Source: Rhodospirillales bacterium
GTDB lineage: Bacteria; Pseudomonadota; Alphaproteobacteria; Reyranellales; Reyranellaceae
Reading direction: 5' to 3'
Assembly: GCA_016699855.1 (NCBI GenBank)
Contig: CP064988.1
Span: 1,764,501-1,828,500 of the forward strand
DNA length: 64,000 bases
A program made the position numbers and the translations under genes. The stretch's first letter is position 1. Every line of letters begins with the position of its first letter. Of the stretch, positions 35,391 through 44,022 are shown one piece after another. The notes under the pieces were generated by a model, which searched no databases, was not told where the DNA came from, and saw nothing but the letters and a program-made list of their open reading frames with translations.

Positions 35391-36116
35391 TCAGACCCCG
35401 CCGCCGGGCGGCGGCGCGGCGGGCGGCGGCGCGTCGCGGCGCGCCACGGCCACCAGATCGTCGGGCGCGCCCAGCCGGCGCAGCAGCGCCGACACCATGG
35501 CGAGCGCGCGGCGGCGCGAGACGATCGCGACGAAAGTGGTCGCGACCAGCGCCAGATCGACCGCCATCGAGCGGTGCGCGACGTAGAACAATCCCAGCCG
35601 GCTCTTCCAAGGCCGGATGAGGGCGTCGTAGGCGGCGTCGACGTCGGCCGCGCCGCGCAGCACCTCGGCCTCGTCGGCGAACACGATGGAGGCGAAGTCG
35701 GTGACGCCGGGCTTCACGGCGAACACGCCCATCTCCTCCGGCGTGTAGCGCGGCAGCCACGACGGCACCTGCGGCCGGGGCCCGACCAGGCTCATGTCGC
35801 CGGCCAGCACGTTCCAGAGCTGGGTCAGCTCGTCGATCTTGAAGCGCCGCAGGAAGCGCCCGACCGGCGTGACCCGCGGATCGTCGCCCGGGGTCGACGG
35901 ACCGCCGATGCGGTCTGCGTCCACCACCATGGTGCGGATCTTCACGATCCTGAAGGTCGCGCGACCACCGCGCGCGGCGCGCTCCGCGCGGTAGAGCGGC
36001 GCGTGGAGATCGCCGAGCCACACCGCGAGCGTCGCCACCAGCAGGACGGGCGACAGGAGCAGCAGGCCGAGCGCCGCCGCGATCCGGTCGACCGCCGCTT
36101 TCGCCAGCTCACCCAC
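35391..36116 (-). CDS. Bacterial sugar transferase (initiating phosphoglycosyltransferase)
   Basis: This 241-residue monotopic phosphoglycosyltransferase transfers the first sugar phosphate to undecaprenyl phosphate. A re-entrant hydrophobic N-terminus (LGLLLLSPVLLVATLAVWL) is followed by the catalytic core FRIVKIRTM, DELTQLWNVLAGDMSLVGPRP and YTPEEMG. This matches the PssY/WcaJ C-terminal catalytic domain without the long four-helix head. A second hydrophobic stretch (VDLALVATTFVAIV) and Pro-rich tail end the protein. It follows the transketolase genes by 24 bases, so the operon makes and loads a sugar. Confidence 0.92.
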   Translation of the reverse strand: MGELAKAAVDRIAAALGLLLLSPVLLVATLAVWLGDLHAPLYRAERAARGGRATFRIVKIRTMVVDADRIGGPSTPGDDPRVTPVGRFLRRFKIDELTQLWNVLAGDMSLVGPRPQVPSWLPRYTPEEMGVFAVKPGVTDFASIVFADEAEVLRGAADVDAAYDALIRPWKSRLGLFYVAHRSMAVDLALVATTFVAIVSRRRALAMVSALLRRLGAPDDLVAVARRDAPPPAAPPPGGGV

Positions 36117-36140
36117 GACGGCGCGCCACCGGCGGCGCGG

Positions 36141-37067
36141 TCACTTGCGCGCCGCGATGTCGCGCGCCGCGGCCATGATGGCGGTCCGCCCCATGCCGTA
36201 GACGTCGCGCAGATAGGCCTGGCCGCCGACCGTGGTCGCGAACTCGCCGCGCAGGCCCAGACGCGCGAACGCGCGCGGACGCAGGCCATGCTCGAGACAG
36301 TGCTCGGCGACCGCGCCGCCCAGCCCGCCGCTGACGACATGCTCCTCGATCGTCACGAGCCCGCCGGTCTCGGCGCAGGCCGCCGCCAGCCCCGCGCCGT
36401 CGACCGGCGTCAGCGTGTGCATCGACAGCACGCGGCAGCGCAGGCCCTCGCCCGCCAGCGCGTCGGCGGCGGCGACCGCGTCGCCGAGGATGCCGCCGCA
36501 GGCGACAAGGGTGACGTCGCCGCCGTCGCGCACGCGGCGCGACCGGCCGAGCGCGAACCCCTCGCCGGCGGCGTTGGTGCGCCCGGCCGAGGATTTGTCG
36601 AGCCGCAGATAGGCCGGTCCCGGCGCGGCGATCAGCGCGTCGACGGACTCCTCCGCCTCCCACAGATCTCCCGGCGCGACGACGGTCATGCCCGGCAGCG
36701 CGCGCAGGATGGCGAGATCCTCGGTCGCGAAATGGCTGAAGCCCAGCGGCCCGTAGGAGAAGCCGCCGCCGATCGCCACCGATTTGACCGCGGCGCCGTG
36801 ATAGCAGGCGTCGTTGCGCAGCTGCTCGAGGCAGCGCAGCGTCGGGAAGTTGCCGATCGAGTAGGTGAAGACGACGTGGCCTTCGAGCGCCATGCCGGTC
36901 GCCACGGCGGCGAGGTTCTGCTCCGCCACGCCGACGTTGAGGTACTGCCGCGGCAGCGCCTCGGCGAAGCGCGTCAGCACGCCGAAGCCGAGATCGGCCG
37001 TGATCAGCATGATCCGCGGATCTGCCGTGGCGCGCTCCAGCAGGCGGGCGACGAAGGCGTCCCTCAT
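36141..37067 (-). CDS. Split transketolase, C-terminal subunit
   Basis: This 308-residue protein corresponds to the pyrimidine-binding and C-terminal domains of transketolase. The catalytic Glu lies in LNVGVAEQNLAAVATG, and the C-terminal domain opens VTLVACGGILGDAV. It works with the adjacent N-terminal subunit to move a two-carbon ketol group between sugar phosphates. The ATG overlaps the stop of that gene by four bases (37064-37067), so the two halves are made together. Split transketolases occur in archaea and in aminoshikimate-type gene clusters. Here the aminotransferase upstream suggests a special sugar rather than central metabolism. Confidence 0.9.
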   Translation of the reverse strand: MRDAFVARLLERATADPRIMLITADLGFGVLTRFAEALPRQYLNVGVAEQNLAAVATGMALEGHVVFTYSIGNFPTLRCLEQLRNDACYHGAAVKSVAIGGGFSYGPLGFSHFATEDLAILRALPGMTVVAPGDLWEAEESVDALIAAPGPAYLRLDKSSAGRTNAAGEGFALGRSRRVRDGGDVTLVACGGILGDAVAAADALAGEGLRCRVLSMHTLTPVDGAGLAAACAETGGLVTIEEHVVSGGLGGAVAEHCLEHGLRPRAFARLGLRGEFATTVGGQAYLRDVYGMGRTAIMAAARDIAARK

Positions 37068-37885
37068 GGAGCCGCCGCCGTCAGCTCGGCCAACGCCGCG
37101 TCGTACTCGGCGTCGCGCGGCGTGCGGTAGTGCCACAGCACGGAGTTCTCCATGAAGGAGACGCCCCTGCCCTTCACCGTGTGCGCGATCACGACGACGG
37201 GCCGGTCGCGCGACGCGCCGAAAGCGGCGCGCAGCGCGTCGTGGTCGTGGCCGTCGACCTCGCGCGCCTCCCAGCCGAAGCTGCGCCACTTGTCGGCGAA
37301 CGGCTCCAGCCGCAGCGTGTCGGCGACCGGCGCCAGGCTCTGGATCTTGTTGTAGTCGACGACCGCCACGAGGTTGTCGAGCCGGTGGTGGGCCGCGAAC
37401 ATCGCCGCCTCCCAGTTCGAGCCCTCGTCGCATTCGCCGTCGCTCAACAGGCAGAAGACCCGGTGCGTCTTGCCCGCGAGCTTCGCCGCGTAGGCCATGC
37501 CGCCGCATACCGGCAGCCCGTGGCCCAGCGAGCCGGTCGACAATTCCACGCCGGGCACGCCCTTGTGCGAGACATGGCCGCTCAGCCGCGAGCCGTCGGC
37601 GCAATGGGTGTCGAGCCACTCGACCGGGAAGAAGCCGCGCTCCGCCAGCGCCGCGTAGACGCCGGCGCCGGCGTGGCCCTTCGACAGCACGAAGCGGTCG
37701 CGGTCCGGCCAATCCGGCCGCGCCGGATCGACGCGCAGGACGGCGCCATAGAGCACCGCCAGAACGTCGGCCTCGGAGAAGATCGAGCCGATATGCGAGG
37801 AGCCGCCGCGGTTGACCATGCGCAGCGCGTGCACCCGGATACGGCGCGCGAGCGCCCGCGTGTCGATCGCGCCCGGCGGGTTCAC
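37064..37885 (-). CDS. Split transketolase, N-terminal (thiamine diphosphate) subunit
   Basis: This 273-residue protein corresponds to the ThDP-binding domain. Motifs include GGSSHIGSIFSEAD and KGHAGAGVYAAL. The diphosphate/metal motif is LLSDGECDEGSNWEAAMFAA with the closing VVDYNKIQS. The first residue of the usual GDG motif is Ser, as in many two-subunit forms. GTG at 37885 overlaps the aminotransferase stop by four bases (37882-37885) and is the only start consistent with the conserved first helix. The three genes are thus translationally linked. Confidence 0.92.
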   Translation of the reverse strand: MNPPGAIDTRALARRIRVHALRMVNRGGSSHIGSIFSEADVLAVLYGAVLRVDPARPDWPDRDRFVLSKGHAGAGVYAALAERGFFPVEWLDTHCADGSRLSGHVSHKGVPGVELSTGSLGHGLPVCGGMAYAAKLAGKTHRVFCLLSDGECDEGSNWEAAMFAAHHRLDNLVAVVDYNKIQSLAPVADTLRLEPFADKWRSFGWEAREVDGHDHDALRAAFGASRDRPVVVIAHTVKGRGVSFMENSVLWHYRTPRDAEYDAALAELTAAAP

Positions 37886-39027
37886 GCCGGACGCCCGAAG
37901 AAGCGCCGGACGCTGGCGCCGACGTGGTCGACGTCGTCGTCCGACAGGAGGTGGTTCATCGGCAGCAGCAGGCAGCGACGGAAGAACGCGTCGGCGCGCG
38001 GCGGCGTCTGCGTGAATCCGAGTCCGCGGAACTGGTGGATCGCGGTGCCGCCCCATTGCAGGATCGTGCCGATGCCGTCCTCGGCGAGATGCGCGCGCAG
38101 CGCGTCGCGGCGGCGTGTCTCGATCTCGTAGTTCTGGAACACGTCGAACCGCTCGGGATCGGCGCCGGGCGCCGCCGGACGCGCGACCTCCTCGATATCC
38201 GCCAAGGCGGAATCGTAGCGCGCCGCGATCGCGCGGCGGCGCGCGATGTCGGCGTCGTAGTGGCGCGTCAATTTGTAGGCCAGGATCGCGGCGTGGATGT
38301 TGTCGATGCGGCTGTTGGTGCCCCACACCGTCGTGTCCGCCGGAATCACCTTGTCGACGCCGGAGCCGTGGTTGCGCATGGCGCGCACGCCGGCGGCGAT
38401 TTCGTCGTCGTCGGTCACCAGCGCGCCGGCGTCGCCGAACCCGCCCAGGGTCTTCGATGGATAGAAGCTGAACGCGCCCCATGCGCCGAAGGTGCCGGCC
38501 TGCCGTCCCTTGTAGGTCGCGCCGAGCGCCTGCGCGGAATCCTCGACCAGCGCCAGGCCGTGGCGCCGCGCCACGTCGCCCAACGCGTCCATGTCGGCCG
38601 TCGTGCCGTTGACCTGCACCGGCATGAGGGCGCGGGTGCGCGGCGTGATCGCGGCCTCGGTCGCGGCGGCGTCCATCAAGTTGCGCGCGTCGATGTCGAC
38701 GGGCACCGGCGTGGCGCCGGCGTATACGACGGCCTGCGCCGTGGCGAGGAAGGTATGCGACGGGATCAGCACCTCGTCGCCCGGCCCGATGCCGAGCGCG
38801 CGCAGGCCGAGGCTCATGGCGTTGGTGCAGTCGGCCAGCGCCACGGCGTGCCTGGAACCGGTGACGCCGCGCAGCGCGGTCTCGAACTCCTCGACGTCGC
38901 GCTGGAGGATGAAGCCGCCGCGGTCGGCGGTCTCCGCGAAGATGCGCACGTAGTCGTCGCGGTGCTCGCGGAACAGCGCCGCCCAGTCGAAAAACGGCAC
39001 CTTGCGGACGGGTCGCGGCACGGCCAT
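37882..39027 (-). CDS. DegT/DnrJ/EryC1/StrS sugar aminotransferase
   Basis: This 381-residue PLP enzyme usually adds an amino group to a keto-sugar nucleotide or cyclitol. The PLP lysine is in SFYPSKTLGGFGDAGAL, with EDSAQALGATYKG before it and RNHGSGVDK after it. Length is standard for the family. It heads the operon that continues with both transketolase subunits and the sugar transferase. Upstream, 196 bases separate it from the divergently transcribed methyltransferase gene. I see no strong promoter sequence there. Substrate unknown. Confidence 0.95.
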   Translation of the reverse strand: MAVPRPVRKVPFFDWAALFREHRDDYVRIFAETADRGGFILQRDVEEFETALRGVTGSRHAVALADCTNAMSLGLRALGIGPGDEVLIPSHTFLATAQAVVYAGATPVPVDIDARNLMDAAATEAAITPRTRALMPVQVNGTTADMDALGDVARRHGLALVEDSAQALGATYKGRQAGTFGAWGAFSFYPSKTLGGFGDAGALVTDDDEIAAGVRAMRNHGSGVDKVIPADTTVWGTNSRIDNIHAAILAYKLTRHYDADIARRRAIAARYDSALADIEEVARPAAPGADPERFDVFQNYEIETRRRDALRAHLAEDGIGTILQWGGTAIHQFRGLGFTQTPPRADAFFRRCLLLPMNHLLSDDDVDHVGASVRRFFGRPA

Positions 39028-39223
39028 GTCGGCTCTGGCGTTCCTCTGGCGCCGCGCGAATCGCGGCCGGCGCTATCGCGCGACGCATAGCCCAAAGCCC
39101 GTCCGCTGACAACGCGGCGCCCCCTCGCCATGCCGCATGGCGCGTTCCGCGCCCGCCGGACGCGGCGGAATGCTATGATCGCCGTCGACGGCCCGCGGCG
39201 CGGGCGCGGAACGGGAGGCGCTG

Positions 39224-40009
39224 GTGGCGCGCAGGATCGGAGCGGCGGGGAAGGCGAAGGCGGTCGCGGTGCAGGGCGGCTTGCGCACCGAGGCGGAGCG
39301 CGTCGAGGGCGCGCGCTACCGCGCCTGCTTCGAGCGCCATCCCGGCACCTGGGAAAGCAAGATGGACAACTTCCCGAAGTATGTCCGCCGCCAGGCCATG
39401 ACGCGGTTCCTCGCGCTCTACGAGCTGTTCAAGCTGGTCCAGAACGTCAAGGGATCGGTGGTCGAGTGCGGCGTGCACGAGGGATTCGGCCTGATGACCT
39501 GGGCGCGCCTGACCGCGATCCTCGAGCCGGTGAACCTGACGCGGCGCATCTACGGTTTCGACACCTTCGCCGGCTTCCCGTCGGTGGCGGCCAAGGACCG
39601 CTCCTCCGTCGGCGCCGCGGTCAGAAAGGGCGCGCTGCGCGCCGACAGCCGCGACGAGCTGCTCGAGCTGTCGGCCATCAACGATTCGACCCGCTTCCTC
39701 GGGCACGTGCCGAAGGTCGAGCTGGTGAAGGGCGACGCGACGAGGACGATCCCCGCCTTCATCAAGTCGCATCCGCACCTGCTCGTCAGCCTGCTGTACC
39801 TCGACTTCGACCTCCACGCGCCCACCAAGGCGGCGCTCGACCATTTCCTGCCGCGCATGCCCAAGGGCGCGGTGATCGCGTTCGACGAGCTCGACAATCC
39901 GCTGTGGCCGGGCGAGACGCTGGCCTGCGTCGAGCTGATGCGCAAAAGACCCTTGAGGATCGAGCGCTTCCCGTTCGATCCGTTCATCGGCTTCGCGCGC
40001 CTGGACTGA
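39224..40009 (+). CDS. TylF/MycF-family O-methyltransferase
   Basis: This 261-residue class I SAM methyltransferase has motif I VVECGVHEGFGLM, an acidic residue in IYGFDTFAGFP, the metal-binding YLDFDLHAPT loop and a following FDELDNPLWPGE. These features place it with macrocin-type (TylF) enzymes, which methylate sugar hydroxyls in a magnesium-dependent way. GTG at 39224 is supported by GGGAGG six bases upstream. It diverges from the aminotransferase-transketolase operon and probably decorates the same sugar. Alternatives are other small-molecule methyltransferases of the same family. Confidence 0.88.
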   Translation: MARRIGAAGKAKAVAVQGGLRTEAERVEGARYRACFERHPGTWESKMDNFPKYVRRQAMTRFLALYELFKLVQNVKGSVVECGVHEGFGLMTWARLTAILEPVNLTRRIYGFDTFAGFPSVAAKDRSSVGAAVRKGALRADSRDELLELSAINDSTRFLGHVPKVELVKGDATRTIPAFIKSHPHLLVSLLYLDFDLHAPTKAALDHFLPRMPKGAVIAFDELDNPLWPGETLACVELMRKRPLRIERFPFDPFIGFARLD

Positions 40010-40151
40010 CGGCCGGACGGCCGCGCGCCTCCGCCGGCCGCATGGCCGCGTCGCGCGAGGCGACCGGCCGGGCGCTGGACCGAACCCGGCCCGCATGGTG
40101 AATTCCGCACGCGTCGACCGCACCGGCGGCGCGGCCGTTGGGGATCACGCC

Positions 40152-41150
40152 ATGACCGAATTTTTCCTGCCGCGCCGTCGGGCGCTGATCGCCGGCGGCG
40201 CCGGCCTGCTGGCCGCGCCGGCCATCGTCCGCGGGGCGTTCGGACAGGGCGCCTATCCGTCGAAGCCCGTGCGCCTGATCGTGGCCTTCGCGCCCGGCGG
40301 CACCACGGACCTGCTCGCGCGCCTCGTCGCCAACCATCTGCAGGCGACGATGGGCCAGCAATTCGTGGTCGAGAACCGCACCGGCGCCGGCGGCAACATC
40401 GGCGCCGACATCGTCGCCAAGGCGGCGCCCGACGGCTACACGCTGCTGTTCGGCACGGTCGGCTCGGCCGTGACCAACCAGTTCCTCTACAAGAGCATGC
40501 CGCACGACTCCAAGACCGCCTTCGCGCCTGTGGCGCTGGTCGGCGAGGTCGCCAACGTGCTGGCCGTGCATCCCGACGTGCCCGCCAGATCGGTGAAGGA
40601 GTTCATCGAGCTGGCGAAGGCCAAGGGCGGACAGCTCAACTACGGCTCGCCCGCCGTCGGCGGCACCGGCCACCTCGCCATGGAGCTGTTCAAGGTCGAG
40701 ACCGGCATCAAGGTCGAGCACATCGTCTACAAGGGCAGCTCGCTGGTGATCCAGGATCTGCTGCCCGGCCGCGTGCAGTGCACGATCGACAACCTGCCGC
40801 CCTACCTGCCGCACATCCGCAGCGGCGCGCTGCGGGCGCTGGCGGTGACCTCGTCGAAGCGCTGGTTCTCGCTGCCCGACACCCCGACCATCGCCGAGTC
40901 GGGCGTGCCCGGCTACGAGGCCGCGCCGTGGTGGTACGTCGCGGCGCCGGCCGGCACGCCGGCCGACATCGTCAAGAAGCTCAGCGACGAGATCGTGCGC
41001 GGCGTGAAGTCGGCGGACATGGACAAGCGCATCCGCGACGCCGGCGCCGCGCCGCTGCCGGGCACCCACGAGGAGCTGGCCAGGCACATCGCGTCGGAGA
41101 CCGTGAAGTGGAAGAAGGTGGTCGACGCGGCCGGCCTGAAGCCGGAGTGA
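40152..41150 (+). CDS. Bug-family tripartite tricarboxylate receptor protein
   Basis: This 332-residue secreted receptor carries a Tat-type signal (RRRALIAGGAGLLAAPAIV, cleavage after FGQG). Bug motifs follow: PVRLIVAFAPGGTTD, VENRTGAGGNIG, APDGYTLLFGT and PTIAESGVPGYEAA. It binds an unknown carboxylate in the periplasm. The ATG at 40152 directly precedes the twin-Arg signal; a longer in-frame start at 40095 exists but would spoil it. No membrane transport partner is nearby. Compared with the receptor at 31748, it is a clear but distant paralogue. Confidence 0.92.
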   Translation: MTEFFLPRRRALIAGGAGLLAAPAIVRGAFGQGAYPSKPVRLIVAFAPGGTTDLLARLVANHLQATMGQQFVVENRTGAGGNIGADIVAKAAPDGYTLLFGTVGSAVTNQFLYKSMPHDSKTAFAPVALVGEVANVLAVHPDVPARSVKEFIELAKAKGGQLNYGSPAVGGTGHLAMELFKVETGIKVEHIVYKGSSLVIQDLLPGRVQCTIDNLPPYLPHIRSGALRALAVTSSKRWFSLPDTPTIAESGVPGYEAAPWWYVAAPAGTPADIVKKLSDEIVRGVKSADMDKRIRDAGAAPLPGTHEELARHIASETVKWKKVVDAAGLKPE

Positions 41151-41166
41151 GCGCCGCCCGCGCCGG

Positions 41167-41712
41167 TCAGTAGCCCAGCGGATACTCCGCCTCCAGCGTG
41201 TACTCGGCCCCGTCGGGCCGCGTGACGCTGGAGTAGAGGCCGAAGCGGTCGACCTCGAACGGCCCGATCCGCAGCAGATTGTTCGACGCCACGAATTGCG
41301 CGATGTGGTGGCCCATCTCGGCGCGCCGGTCGAACCGCGCCAGCGTGACGTGGGGCCGGAAACGGCGGCGCTCCAGCCGCACGCCCTCGCCGCGCAGCGC
41401 TGACACCACCCGCGTGCGCAACAGCGTCAGCGCCTCGTTCGCGGCGACGGCGGCGTAGAGCGCGCGCGGCGCCGCGCCGTCGACGAAATGATCGACGCCG
41501 GCGATCTCGAGATCCAGCACCGGCCCCTCGACCGGCGCCAGCGCGTCGGCGATGTCAGCGGCGAGGTTGGAATCGACCTCGCCGACGAAGGCCAGCGTGA
41601 CGTGAAAATTCTCCGACGGCACCCAGTTCGCGTCCGGCACGCCGCCCTGCAGCGCCGACAGCGCGTCGGCGATGTCGTCGGGGATCGGCAGCGCGACGAA
41701 CAGACGGGGCAT
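41167..41712 (-). CDS. thpR: RNA 2',3'-cyclic phosphodiesterase
   Basis: This 181-residue 2H phosphoesterase has the two catalytic HxT motifs at His37 (FHVTLAFVG) and His121 (PHVTLARF). The spacing and the start RLFVALPIPDDI match ThpR/LigT. It opens cyclic phosphates on RNA ends or ligates tRNA halves in vitro. It is 19 bases downstream of the gene for a degenerate short-chain dehydrogenase and probably shares its message. Confidence 0.94.
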   Translation of the reverse strand: MPRLFVALPIPDDIADALSALQGGVPDANWVPSENFHVTLAFVGEVDSNLAADIADALAPVEGPVLDLEIAGVDHFVDGAAPRALYAAVAANEALTLLRTRVVSALRGEGVRLERRRFRPHVTLARFDRRAEMGHHIAQFVASNNLLRIGPFEVDRFGLYSSVTRPDGAEYTLEAEYPLGY

Positions 41713-41731
41713 GGCGCGGGGCCGGCGTGGC

Positions 41732-42505
41732 TCAGACGCTGCCGCCGCCGTCGACCGGCAGGACCGCGCCGGTGATGAAGGCCGATTCGTCCGACGCCAG
41801 GAACACCGCGGCCTCCGCCGCGTCGGACGCGCGGCCCGCGCGGCCCAGCGGCGTGCCGCCCGCGAACCGGACCGGCGGGACCACCGCCGCGCCCGCCTCC
41901 GCCGCGCCTATGGGCGCCGGCATGGACGTCGCCATCGGCATCGCCTCGGCCGCCTCCGCACACAGCGCGTTGAACCTCAGGCCTTTGGGTCCGTACTCGA
42001 CCGCCAGCGCCTTCACGGCGGCGATGGCGGCGGCCGACGCCGCCGCGGGCCACACGAACCCCGCTCGCGGGCGCAGCCCGGCGCTCGAGGCGAGCACGAT
42101 CATCACGCCGCCGCCCGCCGCCTCCCATGCCGGGACGCAGGCGCGCACCGCGTGGCGCAGCCCGCGGAGTCCGGCCGTCAACAATCTATCCAGCTCATCG
42201 TCGGACACGTCTACGGCGGCCCGGCCCCACGCCGCCGCGCCGTCGCCAAGGACGAACACGTCCATGCGGCCGAATTCGCGACCCGCCGCGGCGACCAGCG
42301 CGCGGGCGCCGGCCGCGCTCGTCACGTCGCCCGCGACGTGGACGGCGCGACCGCCGCTCTCGACGATCGCCGCCGCGACCACCGCGCCGGCCGCCGCGTC
42401 GGCCACCACCACGGCGGCGCCCTCCGCCGCGAAGCGCCGCGCGATCGCCGCGCCGATCCCGCGCCCCGCGCCGGCGACCACCGCGACCTTGCCATTGAGA
42501 CGCAT
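41732..42505 (-). CDS. SDR-fold protein lacking catalytic Tyr and Lys
   Basis: This 257-residue Rossmann protein has a good cofactor motif AGAGRGIG (11-18) and the SDR end GAVLPVDGGGSV. The active-site region reads GFVWPAAASAAAIAAVKALA, where an ungapped alignment with ordinary SDRs puts Pro153 at the catalytic Tyr and Ser157 at the catalytic Lys. NNAG is replaced by GDGA (87-90), and the PG motif after strand 6 is AEAAE. It could still bind NAD(P) but should not perform normal SDR catalysis. It precedes thpR by 19 bases. A regulatory or scaffolding role is speculation. Confidence 0.88.
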   Translation of the reverse strand: MRLNGKVAVVAGAGRGIGAAIARRFAAEGAAVVVADAAAGAVVAAAIVESGGRAVHVAGDVTSAAGARALVAAAGREFGRMDVFVLGDGAAAWGRAAVDVSDDELDRLLTAGLRGLRHAVRACVPAWEAAGGGVMIVLASSAGLRPRAGFVWPAAASAAAIAAVKALAVEYGPKGLRFNALCAEAAEAMPMATSMPAPIGAAEAGAAVVPPVRFAGGTPLGRAGRASDAAEAAVFLASDESAFITGAVLPVDGGGSV

Positions 42506-42561
42506 CGAGGGCTCCGATCGACTAGATCCCCGCGCCGCCGGCGCGGGACCACCGGAACGAC

Positions 42562-43008
42562 CTATACCAGCTTCACCCACTCCTTCACCCAGGCGAGCGC
42601 CTCCTCGTCGGGCAGGGGCTGCTCGGAGGCGTCGACCTCCAGCCGCTCGCCCAGCCGCTTCGCGCCCAGCCCGCCGAGCACGGCGTCCATCTGCTTGCCG
42701 CCGCCGCAGAACGTGTCCTGGTAGGTCATGTCGCCCAGCGCGATGACGCCGTAGCGTTTGGCCGACAGGTCGGGCCTGGCCTGCGACAGCGCGGTGTGCA
42801 GCGGCAGCATGTTGCTGGGGATGTCGCCCGACCCGTGCGTGGCGCACACCACCAGCAGCGTGTCGTGCGGCTCGAGATCGGCGGGCGCCACCGCCTTGTC
42901 GGTGACCACGACCGCGTGGCCGGCGGCGGCCAGCGGATCGCGCACCGCCTCCGCCACCATCTGGGCGTTGCCGGATTCGGTGCCGATCAGGATCAGGATG
43001 TTGGACAT
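42562..43008 (-). CDS. Flavodoxin / MioC-like FMN protein
   Basis: This 148-residue protein has the flavodoxin P-loop IGTESGNAQMVAEA (phosphate of FMN) at about 8-21. The second loop is ATHGSGDIPSN and the third LGDMTYQDTFCGGG, all typical of MioC/CysJ-type flavodoxins. It carries electrons to an unidentified reductase partner. The ATG at 43008 has no strong site; an upstream extension of 22 residues in frame is AT-richer and unlikely to be coding. It is followed 56 bases later by the SDR-like gene on the same strand. Confidence 0.92.
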   Translation of the reverse strand: MSNILILIGTESGNAQMVAEAVRDPLAAAGHAVVVTDKAVAPADLEPHDTLLVVCATHGSGDIPSNMLPLHTALSQARPDLSAKRYGVIALGDMTYQDTFCGGGKQMDAVLGGLGAKRLGERLEVDASEQPLPDEEALAWVKEWVKLV

Positions 43009-43184
43009 GGCCCACAGCGTCGTTTCAATTCGGTATCGCGATGCTGAATTAACCGACGGGCGCGCCCCGCGCAAGCGGCATTCGACGGCGGGATGCCCGC
43101 GTTCCGCGCAGCGCTTCCGCCTCTGAACGCCGGTTTACCCCGTCCGCGAACGCGTGCCACAGTGCGCGCCGGATTGGAGAGACC

Positions 43185-43994
43185 ATGACCGAGACACCCG
43201 TCATCGTCGATGTCGCCGACGGCGTCATGACGATCACCCTGAACCGGCCGGCCCGGCTCAACGCCATGAACGGTGACCTGATGGCCGGGCTCGCGGCCGC
43301 CTTCGACCGCGCCCGCGACGACGCAGCCGTGCGCTGCGTGCTGATCACCGGCACCGGCCGCGCCTTCTGCGCCGGCGCCGATCTGGCCGGCGGTGGATCG
43401 AGCGGCGGGCTGGGCGACTCCGACGCCGGCGGCCGGCCCGACGTCGGCGCCGTGATGGACAAGGTCTACAACCCGGTGATGCGGCGCATCCGCGCCCTGC
43501 CCAAGCCGGTGATCGCGGCCGTCAACGGCGTGGCGGCCGGCGGCGGCGCGAACCTGGCGCTGGCCTGCGACATCGTGCTGGCGGCGCGCTCGGCGCGCTT
43601 CGACCAGGCGTTCGTGCGCATCTCGCTGATGCCCGATCTCGGCGGCACGTATTTCCTGCCCAAGAACGTCGGCGACGCCCGCGCCCGGGCGCTGGCGATG
43701 CTCGGCGCGTCGGTGCCGGCGGAACAGGCCGAGCGCATGGGCATGGTTTGGCAGGTGGTCGACGACGACGCGCTGCCCGCCGAGGCGCAGAAGCTGGCGA
43801 AGCGCATGGCGGCGGGGCCGACGCTGTCCTACGCCGCGATCAAGAACGCCATGAACAAGGCGGCCACCAATTCGCTCGACCAGCAGCTCGACCTCGAGCG
43901 CGACTCGCAGAGCGCGCTGGGCCGCAGCGCCGACTTCAAGGAGGGGGTCGCCGCCTTCCTCGCCAAACGGCCGGCCAATTTCACCGGCGCCTGA
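43185..43994 (+). CDS. Crotonase-fold enzyme, PaaG-like isomerase (first of tandem pair)
   Basis: This 269-residue crotonase has oxyanion residues in FCAGADLAG and GVAAGGGANLAL. The usual second catalytic Glu of hydratases is Asp in LMPDLGGTYFLP, as in PaaG, which isomerises ring-1,2-epoxyphenylacetyl-CoA to an oxepin. The C-terminal signature LDQQLDLERDSQSALGRSAD is likewise that of PaaG. A Gly-rich insert (GGGSSGGLGDSDAGGRP) follows the first loop. It is 28 bases before a second paralogue, giving a probable two-gene operon. No paaABCDE genes are in the window, so the substrate is unproven. Confidence 0.88.
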   Translation: MTETPVIVDVADGVMTITLNRPARLNAMNGDLMAGLAAAFDRARDDAAVRCVLITGTGRAFCAGADLAGGGSSGGLGDSDAGGRPDVGAVMDKVYNPVMRRIRALPKPVIAAVNGVAAGGGANLALACDIVLAARSARFDQAFVRISLMPDLGGTYFLPKNVGDARARALAMLGASVPAEQAERMGMVWQVVDDDALPAEAQKLAKRMAAGPTLSYAAIKNAMNKAATNSLDQQLDLERDSQSALGRSADFKEGVAAFLAKRPANFTGA

Positions 43995-44022
43995 GCGCGC
44001 CGAATTCCATCCGGAGCGGGAC

